Positions 25,874 to 35,227 of a stretch of 64,000 nucleotides of DNA are shown one piece after another. The translations under genes were made by a program, and so were the position numbers. Below the pieces are notes generated by a model, which saw only the letters and a list, made by a program, of their open reading frames with translations, had not been told where the DNA came from and did not search any database. Source of the DNA: Nitrosopumilus ureiphilus (lineage in GTDB: Archaea > Thermoproteota > Nitrososphaeria > Nitrososphaerales > Nitrosopumilaceae); the NCBI RefSeq assembly GCF_013407185.1, contig NZ_CP026995.1, forward strand, positions 1 to 64,000. Direction: 5' to 3'. Numbering within the stretch: position 1 is the first letter of the stretch; every line of letters starts with the position of its first letter.

Positions 25874-26905
25874 ATGAGTTCTGAAATCGTACCAATTCAT
25901 AGGAAAGAGTTTCTTCGAGAAGATGGAATGCTTTTTGTAAGGACTGATGGTATCCTCGAAACAATGGTTAAAGCACCTTTGATAATTGCTAGCTTAATCT
26001 TTGTTGCATTAGCGATACCTATTCAGACCTCATTCAGCTCTACTCGAACTCTTGATCTTACTCTTTATTCAGATGGTTCTGCACATGTATCATCTCAATT
26101 AGATGTGGATCCTCTAAATCCAGATTTTGAGGTTAATCTATTTGGTCCCTCAATTGATAATTTTGTAGCAGTTGGCGAAAATGGCTTTTTACTATCTAGT
26201 GAAATAATTGATGATAAAGTAACTATCGATACTTTTGGAACATCTTCTATTACAATTGATTATGATATTCATGACTTAATTTCCAAAGAAGGAAGAGTTT
26301 GGACTTTTTCTCTTGATTCACCAACTGATTATTCATTATTAATGCCACAAAACTCTATCATTGTTGGCATGAATGCATTGCCATCAAATATGATTATAAT
26401 AAATGATCAAACACAGTTGGAACTAAGTACTGGTTTATCAGAAATTAATTACATTCTTGGAACTACAAACCCACCAGTAACAAACCCACCAGTAACAAAC
26501 ACTAAACAGTCTACCCTTGATATTTTTACAATTTCAATTATTGGTGTCTCCATTACAACAGCTGTAGTTGGAGCAATTATTGTGATTAAAAGAAAACAAA
26601 CAAAATCATTACCTGTTATAGAAAATGAAATTACTGAATCTAAAACAAAGACTGACTCCAATGATCCTGAAACCATTTTTAATCTAAGACCTGAAATGCG
26701 CGAGGATGATAAAGAAATTATAAAATTTATTTCTGAAAATGGTGGACAAGTTTTAGAAAGTGATCTTAGAAAAAAATTCCTTCAACCAAGAACTACCATG
26801 TGGAGAGCAGTTAAACGACTAGAAAGACAAGGAGTAATTGAAATTGTAAAAAAAGACTTGCAAAATCTTGTTAAACTAAAAAAAGAATTGGAGGAAGAAG
26901 AATGA
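25874..26905 (+). CDS. Membrane-anchored protein with outer domain and cytoplasmic winged helix
   Basis: A 343-residue protein. The N-terminus has a hydrophobic signal or anchor helix (about 31-52), then a beta-rich outer domain (about 53-205) and a PPVTN-type repeat linker. A second membrane helix (about 212-235) leads to a cytoplasmic winged helix (about 270-343, including QPRTTMWRAVKRLERQGVIEIV). This fits one-component membrane regulators, which sense outside and bind DNA inside. The gene overlaps the next by four bases and follows a soluble winged-helix gene. A later start at 25964 is possible. Confidence 0.65.
   Translation: MSSEIVPIHRKEFLREDGMLFVRTDGILETMVKAPLIIASLIFVALAIPIQTSFSSTRTLDLTLYSDGSAHVSSQLDVDPLNPDFEVNLFGPSIDNFVAVGENGFLLSSEIIDDKVTIDTFGTSSITIDYDIHDLISKEGRVWTFSLDSPTDYSLLMPQNSIIVGMNALPSNMIIINDQTQLELSTGLSEINYILGTTNPPVTNPPVTNTKQSTLDIFTISIIGVSITTAVVGAIIVIKRKQTKSLPVIENEITESKTKTDSNDPETIFNLRPEMREDDKEIIKFISENGGQVLESDLRKKFLQPRTTMWRAVKRLERQGVIEIVKKDLQNLVKLKKELEEEE
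26467..26496 (+). repeat. Two 15-bp tandem repeats encoding NPPVT units
   Basis: AAACCCACCAGTAAC occurs twice in tandem, in frame, in the linker of the membrane-anchored winged-helix protein. Confidence 0.9.
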
Positions 26906-27936
26906 AAACTATAGCAACTTTTGGATTATTCATTTTAGTTGCTAGTATGGTTCTTGGAGGGGCTACAAGCAATGTTTATGCCCAAGATGATTCAACAATC
27001 CTCCTAAAACTTGCAAAACGTGCACAAAACCAAGTTCAAAATCAAATTTCTTCTGAATCTCCAGATAAAATAAAAAGATTATTTGAAGAAGGAGTTCAAA
27101 ATGTCAATTCACTTGAAAAGGCAATTAGAAATAATGATGTTGATTCTGCAAAAAAACATTTTCTTACTGCAATGAAGATTTTTACTCAAATTTCTAGACA
27201 ATCAACAGAATCAGATGTTCCCACCAAAGAATCAACATCAGAAGTTGCAGCAAAAACAGCATCGGATTCTGCAAGATCAACTGTCAAAGATCCATCAAAT
27301 GATATTCAAAGATTACAAGTTTATGTAAATAGTCTAAAAACAATTGCTAAAAAATACAATGTCTCAATTGACTTTTCTGAGCTTGATGAATTATTTAGAT
27401 TATCTAAACAACAAATCAAAGATAATCAATTTACTTTAGCATTAGATACACTTCAGAAAATCAAAGAAATCATTGTAGAAATTAATAAAGAAATTCGTGA
27501 TGAAGCATCAAAACAAGAGTCTCAACGTGCTAAAGAATATGCTCAAAAATATCTAGAGCAATTAGATAGATTAATTGAAAATGCCAAAAACCAGGGCGTA
27601 TCTGATGAAATAATCAAAAAATTAGAAAATGCCCGAGAAAATCTCTCATCAGCAAATAATCCAAATGATATAATCAAAGAAATTAGAGAAATCTTGTCAA
27701 TAAAGAAACAGTTTGAACTAACAAAAAATGATAGACTTGAATCTAGAGTATTGCAAGTTGAAAAAACCATGTCTCGATTATCTCAAATGGATGGAGTAGA
27801 TCAGGATGATTTAGCTAATGCTAAAGATACACTTCAAAGCATTAAACGTCATTTGTATGATGGAGAATTTGATACTGCCAATGAACTTTTGAGAGATTTG
27901 GCAAAACAATTACAAGAAATCAAAAATTCTCTTTGA
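26902..27936 (+). CDS. Exported long coiled-coil protein
   Basis: A 344-residue protein with a signal peptide (about 1-26, ending YAQ) and almost pure helix after it, rich in Gln, Lys and Glu (LIENAKNQGVSDEIIKKLENAR). It has no transmembrane end. The start overlaps the stop of the upstream membrane regulator gene (ATGA), so the two are translated together. It could be the ligand or an extracellular partner of that regulator, which is inference only. Confidence 0.6.
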   Translation: MKTIATFGLFILVASMVLGGATSNVYAQDDSTILLKLAKRAQNQVQNQISSESPDKIKRLFEEGVQNVNSLEKAIRNNDVDSAKKHFLTAMKIFTQISRQSTESDVPTKESTSEVAAKTASDSARSTVKDPSNDIQRLQVYVNSLKTIAKKYNVSIDFSELDELFRLSKQQIKDNQFTLALDTLQKIKEIIVEINKEIRDEASKQESQRAKEYAQKYLEQLDRLIENAKNQGVSDEIIKKLENARENLSSANNPNDIIKEIREILSIKKQFELTKNDRLESRVLQVEKTMSRLSQMDGVDQDDLANAKDTLQSIKRHLYDGEFDTANELLRDLAKQLQEIKNSL

Positions 27937-27980
27937 TGCCCATCATAAACTTCATATACATTTTCTAAACAGCATTGAAC

Positions 27981-28175
27981 ATGGCTTCTAAAGCAATCAT
28001 AGTTGGAGTAGGTATCCCTATGATTGTTGTTGGTGCTTTAATGGCTTGGTTATGGGCTCCATTAGAAGGAATTTACCAAAATCAAGTGGAACTTGTTGGA
28101 AGCACTATTGGAATCTTGGGAGTGGTGTTTTTCATCTCTGGATTATTTTATACCAAGGAACCTGTAATGCATTAG
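27981..28175 (+). CDS. Small two-helix membrane protein
   Basis: About 64 residues with two membrane helices (about 4-24 and 38-58), glycine-rich at the start (VGVGIPMIVVGALMAWLW). No family. ATG 27981 chosen over the TTG 27975. Confidence 0.5.
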   Translation: MASKAIIVGVGIPMIVVGALMAWLWAPLEGIYQNQVELVGSTIGILGVVFFISGLFYTKEPVMH

Positions 28176-28216
28176 AAACTCATTGAATAAATAATGAAAA
28201 AAATTATGATTATTAC

Positions 28217-28930
28217 TTGAAAGTAAGATTATTTGAGATATTTACATCAGTTGAAGGTGAAGGAATTCTTTATGGAACAAAGACTCTTTTTGTAAGACTT
28301 GCAGGATGTCCTTTCACTTGTTTTTATTGTGACACTAAAGAATCCCTTCCACTTGACTCTGGAACAGAATATACAATTGAAGAAGCAAATCAACTAATTG
28401 ATACTAATCTTAAAAGCCAAACTTACAAAGTAAATTTTACCGGTGGTGATCCACTTATTCAACATCAAGCAGTAGCATTACTTGCAAAACATATCCAAGA
28501 CAAAAAAATCCCCACATATCTTGAATCATCATGTTTTGACATTGATAGATTCAATCATGTGTTACCATTTATTGATATTGTCAAAATTGAATTTAAAACA
28601 AAAGACTCTGATTTTGTAGATTCTAAACATTATAAAAAATTAATTGCCCATACAATGAAATGTCTTGAATCATCTATCCAAGCAAAAAAAATAATTTATA
28701 TCAAAATTGTTGTTAGCTCTAAAACTAAGTTATATGAATTTAAAGAATTAGTAAATCAAATTTTTGAGATTATTTCTAAAGACGATATAGATGGATTTAT
28801 CATTCAACCAACATATGGTGTTTCTGAACCGTCATTGGAACTTTTATTGAATTTGTATGATATTGTATATCCACATTATATTGATGTCAAAGTAGTTCCT
28901 CAATTACACAAATTCATTGGAGCTCCATAA
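28217..28930 (+). CDS. queE: 7-carboxy-7-deazaguanine synthase (radical SAM)
   Basis: A 237-residue radical-SAM enzyme that turns carboxy-tetrahydropterin into 7-carboxy-7-deazaguanine on the route to preQ0 and archaeosine in tRNA. The cluster motif CPFTCFYC (C-X3-C-X2-C) is near residues 31-38, with EGILYGTKT just before it and NFTGGDPLIQ near 73-82. The start is TTG. FolE and QueC follow within 2 kb, which supports this pathway. Confidence 0.88.
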   Translation: MKVRLFEIFTSVEGEGILYGTKTLFVRLAGCPFTCFYCDTKESLPLDSGTEYTIEEANQLIDTNLKSQTYKVNFTGGDPLIQHQAVALLAKHIQDKKIPTYLESSCFDIDRFNHVLPFIDIVKIEFKTKDSDFVDSKHYKKLIAHTMKCLESSIQAKKIIYIKIVVSSKTKLYEFKELVNQIFEIISKDDIDGFIIQPTYGVSEPSLELLLNLYDIVYPHYIDVKVVPQLHKFIGAP

Positions 28931-28981
28931 TATTAGCACCTGACTAAAAATCTAATTAGGTTCAAATACTAGAAAAATTCT

Positions 28982-29551
28982 GTGAAAATGTACATGGACA
29001 AAGAACGTGTAAAAAAACTCGTAAGAGAATTAATTATTGAAATTGGTGAGGATCCTACACGTGAAGGTTTACGAGAAACTCCAGATAGAATTGCAAGCAT
29101 GTACAAAGAAATCTTTGGAGGATATGACTCTGATTCAGAATTATCTGTACAATTCTCAGAGGATTCTGATGTAGTAATTGCACGCGATATTCAATTTTAT
29201 TCAATGTGCGAGCACCACATGTTACCATTTTTTGGAAAAATTCACATTGCTTATTCCCCAAATGGAAGAGTTTTTGGAATTTCAAAACTTGTTAGATTAG
29301 TTGAAAAATATTCAAAGAGGCTCCAAATTCAGGAACGACTTACCAAAAATATTGCAGATGAATTATACGCTCAAGGCGTAAAAGGCGTTGTTGTTTTAGC
29401 TGATGCAGAACATCTCTGCATGAAAATGCGTGGTGTTAGAAACGATGCAACACTTTCATCATCAGCATTTAGAGGAATTTATGAGAAAAAAGAAGAAAAA
29501 GAAGGAATAATGACACTCATTAGAAAACGTGCCTCAGACTCTTCTTTCTAG
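28982..29551 (+). CDS. folE: GTP cyclohydrolase I (FolE type)
   Basis: A 189-residue enzyme converting GTP to dihydroneopterin triphosphate. The zinc and catalytic motifs are intact: CEHHMLPFFG near 77-86 and CMKMRGV near 144-150; GISKLVRLVEKYSKRLQIQERLT lies between. Its place between queE and queC makes the first step of preQ0/archaeosine synthesis likely. A GTG start at 28982 or ATG at 28988 or 28994 is possible. Confidence 0.9.
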   Translation: MKMYMDKERVKKLVRELIIEIGEDPTREGLRETPDRIASMYKEIFGGYDSDSELSVQFSEDSDVVIARDIQFYSMCEHHMLPFFGKIHIAYSPNGRVFGISKLVRLVEKYSKRLQIQERLTKNIADELYAQGVKGVVVLADAEHLCMKMRGVRNDATLSSSAFRGIYEKKEEKEGIMTLIRKRASDSSF

Positions 29552-29585
29552 GCTATACTGAAAAATTAAATAATCAACATTTTTG

Positions 29586-29846
29586 ATGAACATCATGGGA
29601 GCAAATCCATACGTCCATATTCCAAAAGAATCTTGGCCCAGTTGGACATGGTATGCAATTGAGTTTGGAATTGTTATAGCAATCTCTATGCTAGTATCTA
29701 GAGAAATCACTAACTCAATTGAAAATCTTACTCCTGAGGTACAAAATTATGTATTCATGGGAATTGTTGGATTGATCTTCTTAGCTTGGTATATTGGAAT
29801 AAGAGGTTTTATTCTAAAAAAGAAAATTCTTCGAAACAAATACTAG
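29586..29846 (+). CDS. Small two-helix membrane protein
   Basis: About 86 residues with membrane helices near 20-38 and 53-76 and a basic C-terminus (KKKILRNKY). No recognised family. It sits between folE and the converging queC. Confidence 0.5.
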   Translation: MNIMGANPYVHIPKESWPSWTWYAIEFGIVIAISMLVSREITNSIENLTPEVQNYVFMGIVGLIFLAWYIGIRGFILKKKILRNKY

Positions 29847-29848
29847 CA

Positions 29849-30523
29849 TTATTTAAGATATTTTGTTTTGTCAATGATACCTGCTTTTTCAAATGCAATT
29901 TTTCTATTATTACAAGATTCACAAATCCCACAATGATATTTTTTATTTGAATAACAACTCCAAGTTTTAAAAATAGAATCTCCCAATACATTCATTCCTG
30001 ATTTTAATAAATCACTTTTTGATAATCCTTTACGATAAGGAGACCAAATCTCTATATTTTCTCGTAATTTTGATTTAATTCCATCTATCTCACCTTGATT
30101 AAATGCAGCTTCAAGTTTTTCTGCAAAAATTGGTCTACAGTCAGGATAATGCTGATCTCCTGTATGTGCTCCATATACAACTAGTTCTGCATTAAGTGTA
30201 AAAGCCCAAGCAGATGCAATTGATAGAAATACAGCATTTCTAATTGGAACTACTATTGAATACTCAAATTTGCTTGGAATTTTCTTTTTTGAACTTGTCA
30301 AAACATTAGAATCCCCATACAATTCTTTCATAAAGCCAATATCGATTATTTTATGCTGTTTTAATCCAAGTTTTTTTGCAAAAGATTTTGCTACTGTAAT
30401 TTCATTATTTGCTTTTTGTCCGTATGAGAATGTAATTCCATATAACTCATATTTTGATTTCAAAAATGAAACTGCACAAACAGAATCTATTCCTCCACTA
30501 AACACTATTACCGCTTTTTTCAT
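29849..30523 (-). CDS. queC: 7-cyano-7-deazaguanine synthase (preQ0 synthase)
   Basis: The 224-residue ATP-dependent enzyme turns 7-carboxy-7-deazaguanine and ammonia into preQ0. The PP-loop FSGGIDSVCAVSFL is near residues 8-21. Near the end the zinc cysteines CGICESC plus one upstream Cys (SCYS) are present. The length fits. The pathway step missing from this window is QueD. Confidence 0.9.
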   Translation of the reverse strand: MKKAVIVFSGGIDSVCAVSFLKSKYELYGITFSYGQKANNEITVAKSFAKKLGLKQHKIIDIGFMKELYGDSNVLTSSKKKIPSKFEYSIVVPIRNAVFLSIASAWAFTLNAELVVYGAHTGDQHYPDCRPIFAEKLEAAFNQGEIDGIKSKLRENIEIWSPYRKGLSKSDLLKSGMNVLGDSIFKTWSCYSNKKYHCGICESCNNRKIAFEKAGIIDKTKYLK

Positions 30524-30535
30524 ATTCCTTCAAAA

Positions 30536-31456
30536 TCATTTTTTCTTATCTGCTGCACCTTTACTTGGTTTACAAATTATTGTTTGACATTTAATATTTG
30601 CAGATGCAAATCCTTTAGACATTGCCAAACTAATCTTTTTCAAATTAGCAGATTTTTGTGAAAATGCAATTATTGAAGGTCCTGCACCACTAATTGTGAC
30701 ACCTAATGCACCTGCTTTTAGAGCATTTTGCTTTACGTTAGCATAACCTGGAATCATGTGCTGTCTTGCTGGTTCAACTATAACATCTTTAATTGAATTG
30801 CCTATCAACTCTGGATCTTTTCTCATAAATCCTGCAACAATTGCAGATGCATTTGATATGTTCAAAACACTATCAGTTAACTTCACTTTCTTTGGAATTA
30901 CTCCTCTTGACACTTTGGTTTTCTTTTTTGGAACATCAAGTTTTGGGACTGCAACACACATTCGAAGATTAATTGGTGGATCTATTCGAATTACATCTAA
31001 AGGATTAGTCTTTACAATGACAAATCCTCCTAGAACTGAAGCTGCAACATTATCATAATGAATTGTTCCAGCACTGGCTTTTTCACCAAAACCTGCAAAT
31101 TCTACCAAACTGTTTCCATCAAGTCTGAGTCCAAATAATTTATCAAATGCTACTGCAGTTGCTGCTGCTGACGCAGCACTACTACCCATCCCAAATCCTG
31201 CAGGAACTCCTTTTTTTATTTTAATTTCAATTCCGCTTTTAATTTGGAATCTTTTTTTCATATTTTTTACGACCAATCCTGCAGTATTGTTTTCAGGATT
31301 TGTAGGAATTCTGTCTTCAGTAATTATTGTAATCCCACTTTTAGTTTTGGTTAGTGTTATTTCATCATAAAATGCGTCTATTGCCAATCCAAATACATCA
31401 AATCCCGGCCCTAAATTAGCAGTAGATGAGGGTGCTTTTACAGAAATCGATTTCAT
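30536..31456 (-). CDS. thrB: Homoserine kinase (GHMP family)
   Basis: A 306-residue kinase that phosphorylates homoserine for threonine synthesis. SSTANLGPGFDVFGLAI near the start, the GHMP ATP loop GFGMGSSAASAAA near 86-98 and GALGVTISGAGPSIIAF near 249-265 are clear. Its ATG overlaps the TAA of the upstream GPN GTPase by one base, so translation is coupled. Confidence 0.88.
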   Translation of the reverse strand: MKSISVKAPSSTANLGPGFDVFGLAIDAFYDEITLTKTKSGITIITEDRIPTNPENNTAGLVVKNMKKRFQIKSGIEIKIKKGVPAGFGMGSSAASAAATAVAFDKLFGLRLDGNSLVEFAGFGEKASAGTIHYDNVAASVLGGFVIVKTNPLDVIRIDPPINLRMCVAVPKLDVPKKKTKVSRGVIPKKVKLTDSVLNISNASAIVAGFMRKDPELIGNSIKDVIVEPARQHMIPGYANVKQNALKAGALGVTISGAGPSIIAFSQKSANLKKISLAMSKGFASANIKCQTIICKPSKGAADKKK

Positions 31457-32247
31457 TAATCTTCTACCTCCTCACCCAAATTAAGAATTCTGCTCAAAGC
31501 ACCTTCAAGATTTACTAGTCCCTCTCCTGTTACATTAGAAATTGGAATCAATCCCTGTGCAAATCCTCCTAGATTCAAACCTCGTAAAATGTTTGTTGTC
31601 AATGAATAGGTATCTCCATCTGCTTCTTTAGAAATTGCATTCTCTAATGTATTCAAATTTGTCGACCATTGTAGTATTTCTTTTAACTTGTCCTCAATAA
31701 GATCTGTTTTAGTTACTACATTGATTGTAGGCAAATTCAAACGTAATCTAATTGAAGTTGCAAGAAGCGCAATTGAAACAAAATTAACTGGAGTAGTGAT
31801 TAATGCACCATCAAAAAGAAAAATATTTGTTTTTTCATCTGATGAAATATTTTCTACAAGAAACCGTCCACTAGAACGATATGCAAATAATTCAATTTGA
31901 CCAGGAGTATCAACAATAAGGTAATCTGGATTTATTCTATTAACTTCATTTTGAATATCATCAATTTTTGCTGCAATCAAATCATTTGCCATTATCATAG
32001 CACCATTTGGACCAAGATCATATTGATGCATTATAGATACAATGTCTACATAATCTCTAACATCAACATCACAAGTATATGGCATACTTTCTACTCCTGG
32101 ATCTAAATTCAAGACAGCTACAAAAGCTCCATTTTTTGTATAATAATCATATAATTTTGATGTGAGTAATGATTTTCCAGAACCAGCTGTACCAGAAATA
32201 AAAATAGTTTTCAAACCTGTCTGATTCTTTATTTGCTTATATTTCAA
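31456..32247 (-). CDS. GPN-loop GTPase
   Basis: A 263-residue P-loop protein of the XAB1/GPN family. The Walker A is SGTAGSGKSLLT (about 18-29), a GPN loop LGPNGAMI sits near 77-84, and DTPGQIELF near 113-121. The archaeal and eukaryotic members help assemble RNA polymerase and related complexes. The stop overlaps the thrB start. Confidence 0.85.
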   Translation of the reverse strand: MKYKQIKNQTGLKTIFISGTAGSGKSLLTSKLYDYYTKNGAFVAVLNLDPGVESMPYTCDVDVRDYVDIVSIMHQYDLGPNGAMIMANDLIAAKIDDIQNEVNRINPDYLIVDTPGQIELFAYRSSGRFLVENISSDEKTNIFLFDGALITTPVNFVSIALLATSIRLRLNLPTINVVTKTDLIEDKLKEILQWSTNLNTLENAISKEADGDTYSLTTNILRGLNLGGFAQGLIPISNVTGEGLVNLEGALSRILNLGEEVED

Positions 32248-32392
32248 ACTAACTTGATTATCTAATTTTTCTCATAAATTCCAAATTGGCATTAAAAAAT
32301 TCAATAAAATTTCACATTCTCTTTATCTGATTCTATTTCATTTGATTTATGATTAAAAGCATTCTGAAAAAGAAAATTATCTTAAAGATTTA
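32248..32392. other. Short AT-rich intergenic region
   Basis: Between the GPN GTPase start and the small gene at 32393 I see only A/T-rich sequence that would serve both divergent promoters. No RNA-like structure is visible. Confidence 0.4.
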
Positions 32393-32542
32393 ATGATAAA
32401 ACTACGAGAAAGAAATCTATCTAATTTTGATGTGTTGGATTCATTATTTGCAGAACTAAAACAAGAATTTCAAAACCAACAAAAACATCAATCAAATCAT
32501 TTTTTCGTGCCTAATTTTAGATGTGTATTTTTTGATGACTAG
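32393..32542 (+). CDS. Possible 49-residue small protein
   Basis: An ATG-started open frame of 49 codons, charged and partly helical (LDSLFAELKQEFQNQQ), ends 46 bases before the flippase-like gene. The region is long enough to suggest a gene, but no family is recognised and no ribosome-binding site is clear. Confidence 0.3.
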   Translation: MIKLRERNLSNFDVLDSLFAELKQEFQNQQKHQSNHFFVPNFRCVFFDD

Positions 32543-32588
32543 GCACTTACTCAACTTTCATATTTGATTCCTCAAAAAAAATTATCAA

Positions 32589-33593
32589 ATGAACTGGAGA
32601 CTTGTTGCTATTCCTATTACCTTAATTCCTATTTTTATTATTGCTATTCAATTTGATATCCAATTAGATGACGTCTTAGCAATTGGAATTTTTCCATTTG
32701 TTGGTGCAGTTACTGCAATGATGATCAAATTAGGTTTACAGGGAATCAAATTTGCATATATTACAAGAAAATATCTTGGAAATCTTGATTCATTTTTCAA
32801 ATTAGTAGGTGTCAGAGTTGGAAGTGAATTTATCAAGTTTACAACTCCTATGTTTGTTGGAGCAGAATTTGTTGTAATCTATTATTTGCATAAGAAAGGA
32901 GTTAATCCAGCAAAAGCGGCATGGATTGCAATTATGGATATTGTAACTGAAGTATTTGCCGCAGGTTTGTTATCTATAATGGCAGGAATTATTGCATTGT
33001 TAAATGGTGCATACGTAGTTGCAGCTGTTATTTTAGCTACTAGCATTATTATTACATCTTTGTGGATGGTTATGTTCTTTCTTTCATCAAAGCATACATT
33101 CCAAGTTCCAAAAATATTAGATAATCTTGCAAAAAGATTTGGAAAAGAGAAAGGTGCAAAAGCCATTGATAAAACAAACATTTGGATGGAAGAAGTATGT
33201 ACTATGAGTAGAGAGAATCTAAAAACCCCTGAGTCTAAAAAAATCTTTACACTTTCCTTCTTGTTTTCACTTACATCTTGGTCATTTTATGGAATTTCAT
33301 TTATGATCATTGTAATGGGAACTGGCTATGTCATTAGTGCATTTGATTCTATCATGGCAGTTATGGGTGCAAATGCAATTGGAAACTTGCCAATTACTAT
33401 AGGTGGTTCTGGTTTGGCTGAGTTTGGAATTGTTGCATATCTAAATAACTTAGATCCTTTTGCGTTTGAAATTCCTGAAGGAATTGTTGCTTGGGATGCA
33501 GTTATTGGTTGGCGAATTGCAACATATTACGTACCAATTGTGATTACCTGGTTACTTTTAGTAAAATTAGCCTTGAGTAAAATATCTAAATGA
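32589..33593 (+). CDS. Flippase-like membrane protein (LPG synthase TM-domain family, UPF0104)
   Basis: A 334-residue protein with about eight or nine membrane helices. GVRVGSEFIKFTTPMFVG near 75-92 and IGNLPITIGGSGLAEFGIV near 267-285 match the membrane domain of the lysylphosphatidylglycerol synthase/flippase family. Archaeal members are thought to move or modify lipids. The actual substrate is unknown. Confidence 0.75.
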   Translation: MNWRLVAIPITLIPIFIIAIQFDIQLDDVLAIGIFPFVGAVTAMMIKLGLQGIKFAYITRKYLGNLDSFFKLVGVRVGSEFIKFTTPMFVGAEFVVIYYLHKKGVNPAKAAWIAIMDIVTEVFAAGLLSIMAGIIALLNGAYVVAAVILATSIIITSLWMVMFFLSSKHTFQVPKILDNLAKRFGKEKGAKAIDKTNIWMEEVCTMSRENLKTPESKKIFTLSFLFSLTSWSFYGISFMIIVMGTGYVISAFDSIMAVMGANAIGNLPITIGGSGLAEFGIVAYLNNLDPFAFEIPEGIVAWDAVIGWRIATYYVPIVITWLLLVKLALSKISK

Positions 33594-33640
33594 TCTACCA
33601 TATAGAAACCACTTTATCTTTAAACGATTTTTTTTGATTT

Positions 33641-34435
33641 GTGAATTTCAAAAACAAAGTAGTTCTAATTACTGGTGCATCATCTGGAATTGGTAAAGAA
33701 ACTGCAATAGAATTTGCTAAACTAGGCACTAACATTATTTTAGTTGCAAGAAGAAAAGATAAACTTGAACAAATTGCAAATGAATTAAAAAAATTTCATA
33801 TATCTACACTAGTTTATCCATGTGATGTTTCAAAAAAAGATCAAGTACAAGAAATGTCAAAAACAGTCTTAGAAAAATTTGATTCTATTGACATTCTGGT
33901 AAATAATGCTGGATTTGCAATATATGGCTCTGTTTCTGATCTTTCGATTCATGATATAGAATCCCAAATGAAAACAAATTATTTTGGTATGATTTATTGT
34001 ATCAAAAATTTTCTTCCATCAATGTTAAAGAAAAAATCTGGTCATATAGTAAATGTTGCATCTGTTGCAGCAAGTTTTGGTTTACCTGGAATTGCTTCAT
34101 ATTGTGCATCCAAATTTGCAATGTTAGGATTTTCAGAAGGTCTTAAGCATGAACTAAAAGATACTGGAGTAGGAATTACAGTTGTAAGTCCAATAATGGT
34201 CAGAACTAACTTTTTTAATCATTCTTCATTTGAAAAAATGCCAAAATATTCTCCTACATCACTTGATCCTAAAACTGTTGCAAAAGCAATTCTCAAAGCT
34301 GCAAATTCTTCAAGATTAGAAATTGTTGTTCCATCAGTGGTACGTGGAGCAATATGGATGAAAAGTATATTTCCTTTTTTTATAAATCCGATATTAGGAA
34401 AATCCTTCAAAAAGCAGCTGGACTCTACAAAATAG
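33641..34435 (+). CDS. Short-chain dehydrogenase/reductase
   Basis: A 264-residue classical SDR with TGASSGIGKET (about 10-20), NNAGFAIYG (about 88-96), ASVAASFG near 142 and catalytic YCASK near 154-158. A hydrophobic C-terminal stretch (GAIWMKSIFPFFINPILG) suggests membrane association. The start is GTG. The substrate is unknown. Confidence 0.82.
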   Translation: MNFKNKVVLITGASSGIGKETAIEFAKLGTNIILVARRKDKLEQIANELKKFHISTLVYPCDVSKKDQVQEMSKTVLEKFDSIDILVNNAGFAIYGSVSDLSIHDIESQMKTNYFGMIYCIKNFLPSMLKKKSGHIVNVASVAASFGLPGIASYCASKFAMLGFSEGLKHELKDTGVGITVVSPIMVRTNFFNHSSFEKMPKYSPTSLDPKTVAKAILKAANSSRLEIVVPSVVRGAIWMKSIFPFFINPILGKSFKKQLDSTK

Positions 34436-34443
34436 AACTAAGT

Positions 34444-34845
34444 TTACTCTTCCAAGTCGTCGTCTGCAGATTCACTTGAGCCTACATCTAGTAATTCTAA
34501 TGATTTTAATTCAAACTGATAAATTGCATTCATTTCAATTTCTTTTTCTTTTTCTAGGTATTCTGAAACTTTTTTGCTTAATGGTGCTTTATGCTGATCA
34601 AAAGTAAATTCATACACAACTCCTTTCTCTAAATCTCCAATTTTGATCTTTTTAGATAAATCCATTGTAACTATGTGTCTTCCATCCTCAACTGGATCGT
34701 ACAGTTGTGTGTCTATTTTATTATCTTCATTATACATTTCTAAAACATACCCTGTTTTTTTCATCTGTTTTGGTTTCTCAAATTTTGCATTTTGGATTTC
34801 ATCTGTAACCCAATCAGGAATATCATCTTCTTTCTTTTTTACCAT
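34444..34845 (-). CDS. Small acidic hypothetical protein
   Basis: A 133-residue soluble protein with a charged N-terminus and an acidic tail (SSESADDDLEE). The middle looks like a small beta barrel (TGYVLEMYNEDNK...GVVYEFTF). No family recognised. It follows the zinc-finger gene on the same strand, 12 bases away. Confidence 0.5.
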   Translation of the reverse strand: MVKKKEDDIPDWVTDEIQNAKFEKPKQMKKTGYVLEMYNEDNKIDTQLYDPVEDGRHIVTMDLSKKIKIGDLEKGVVYEFTFDQHKAPLSKKVSEYLEKEKEIEMNAIYQFELKSLELLDVGSSESADDDLEE

Positions 34846-34857
34846 ACTAAACTCACT

Positions 34858-35166
34858 CTAGCTTTCTGCTTTTTCTTTTTTACTTTTTTGCCACCAATCT
34901 AAATAATCATCATGTTTGTCATCACGTGTTTTTTCTTTTTGATTTAGTTTGTATCTGATATCAGATACTTGCTCTCTTGTTGCGTATAATCCACATCTTT
35001 TACAAATGAAATGCTTTGTCGCAGAATCCATTTTCATTGGAATTTCAATTTCATCAAATAATTTGTATAAATCATCCCTTCCTCTGTCTTCTTCTGGAGT
35101 TTCTGCTTCATACTTTGCTTGAATCTTCTTCTTCTCTCTTGATGTACATTCTGGACAGTTAGGCAC
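34858..35166 (-). CDS. Small zinc-finger protein
   Basis: A 102-residue protein with CPEC at the start (residues 4-7) and CKRCG near residues 54-58, forming a likely four-cysteine zinc site around a long insert. The C-terminal half is charged and helical. The start is GTG. The GC-rich element at 35228-35295 sits upstream and could be its leader. Confidence 0.55.
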   Translation of the reverse strand: MPNCPECTSREKKKIQAKYEAETPEEDRGRDDLYKLFDEIEIPMKMDSATKHFICKRCGLYATREQVSDIRYKLNQKEKTRDDKHDDYLDWWQKSKKEKAES

Positions 35167-35227
35167 TGCTGATTTTGCTTAATTTTTTCCATAAAAGCGT
35201 TCCCACATTCTTTGTAGATCGATATTC

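Noticed and set aside
28931-28981. Possible tRNA T-arm like sequence (GGTTCAAATAC)
   Set aside because: No matching acceptor or anticodon stem is present around it.
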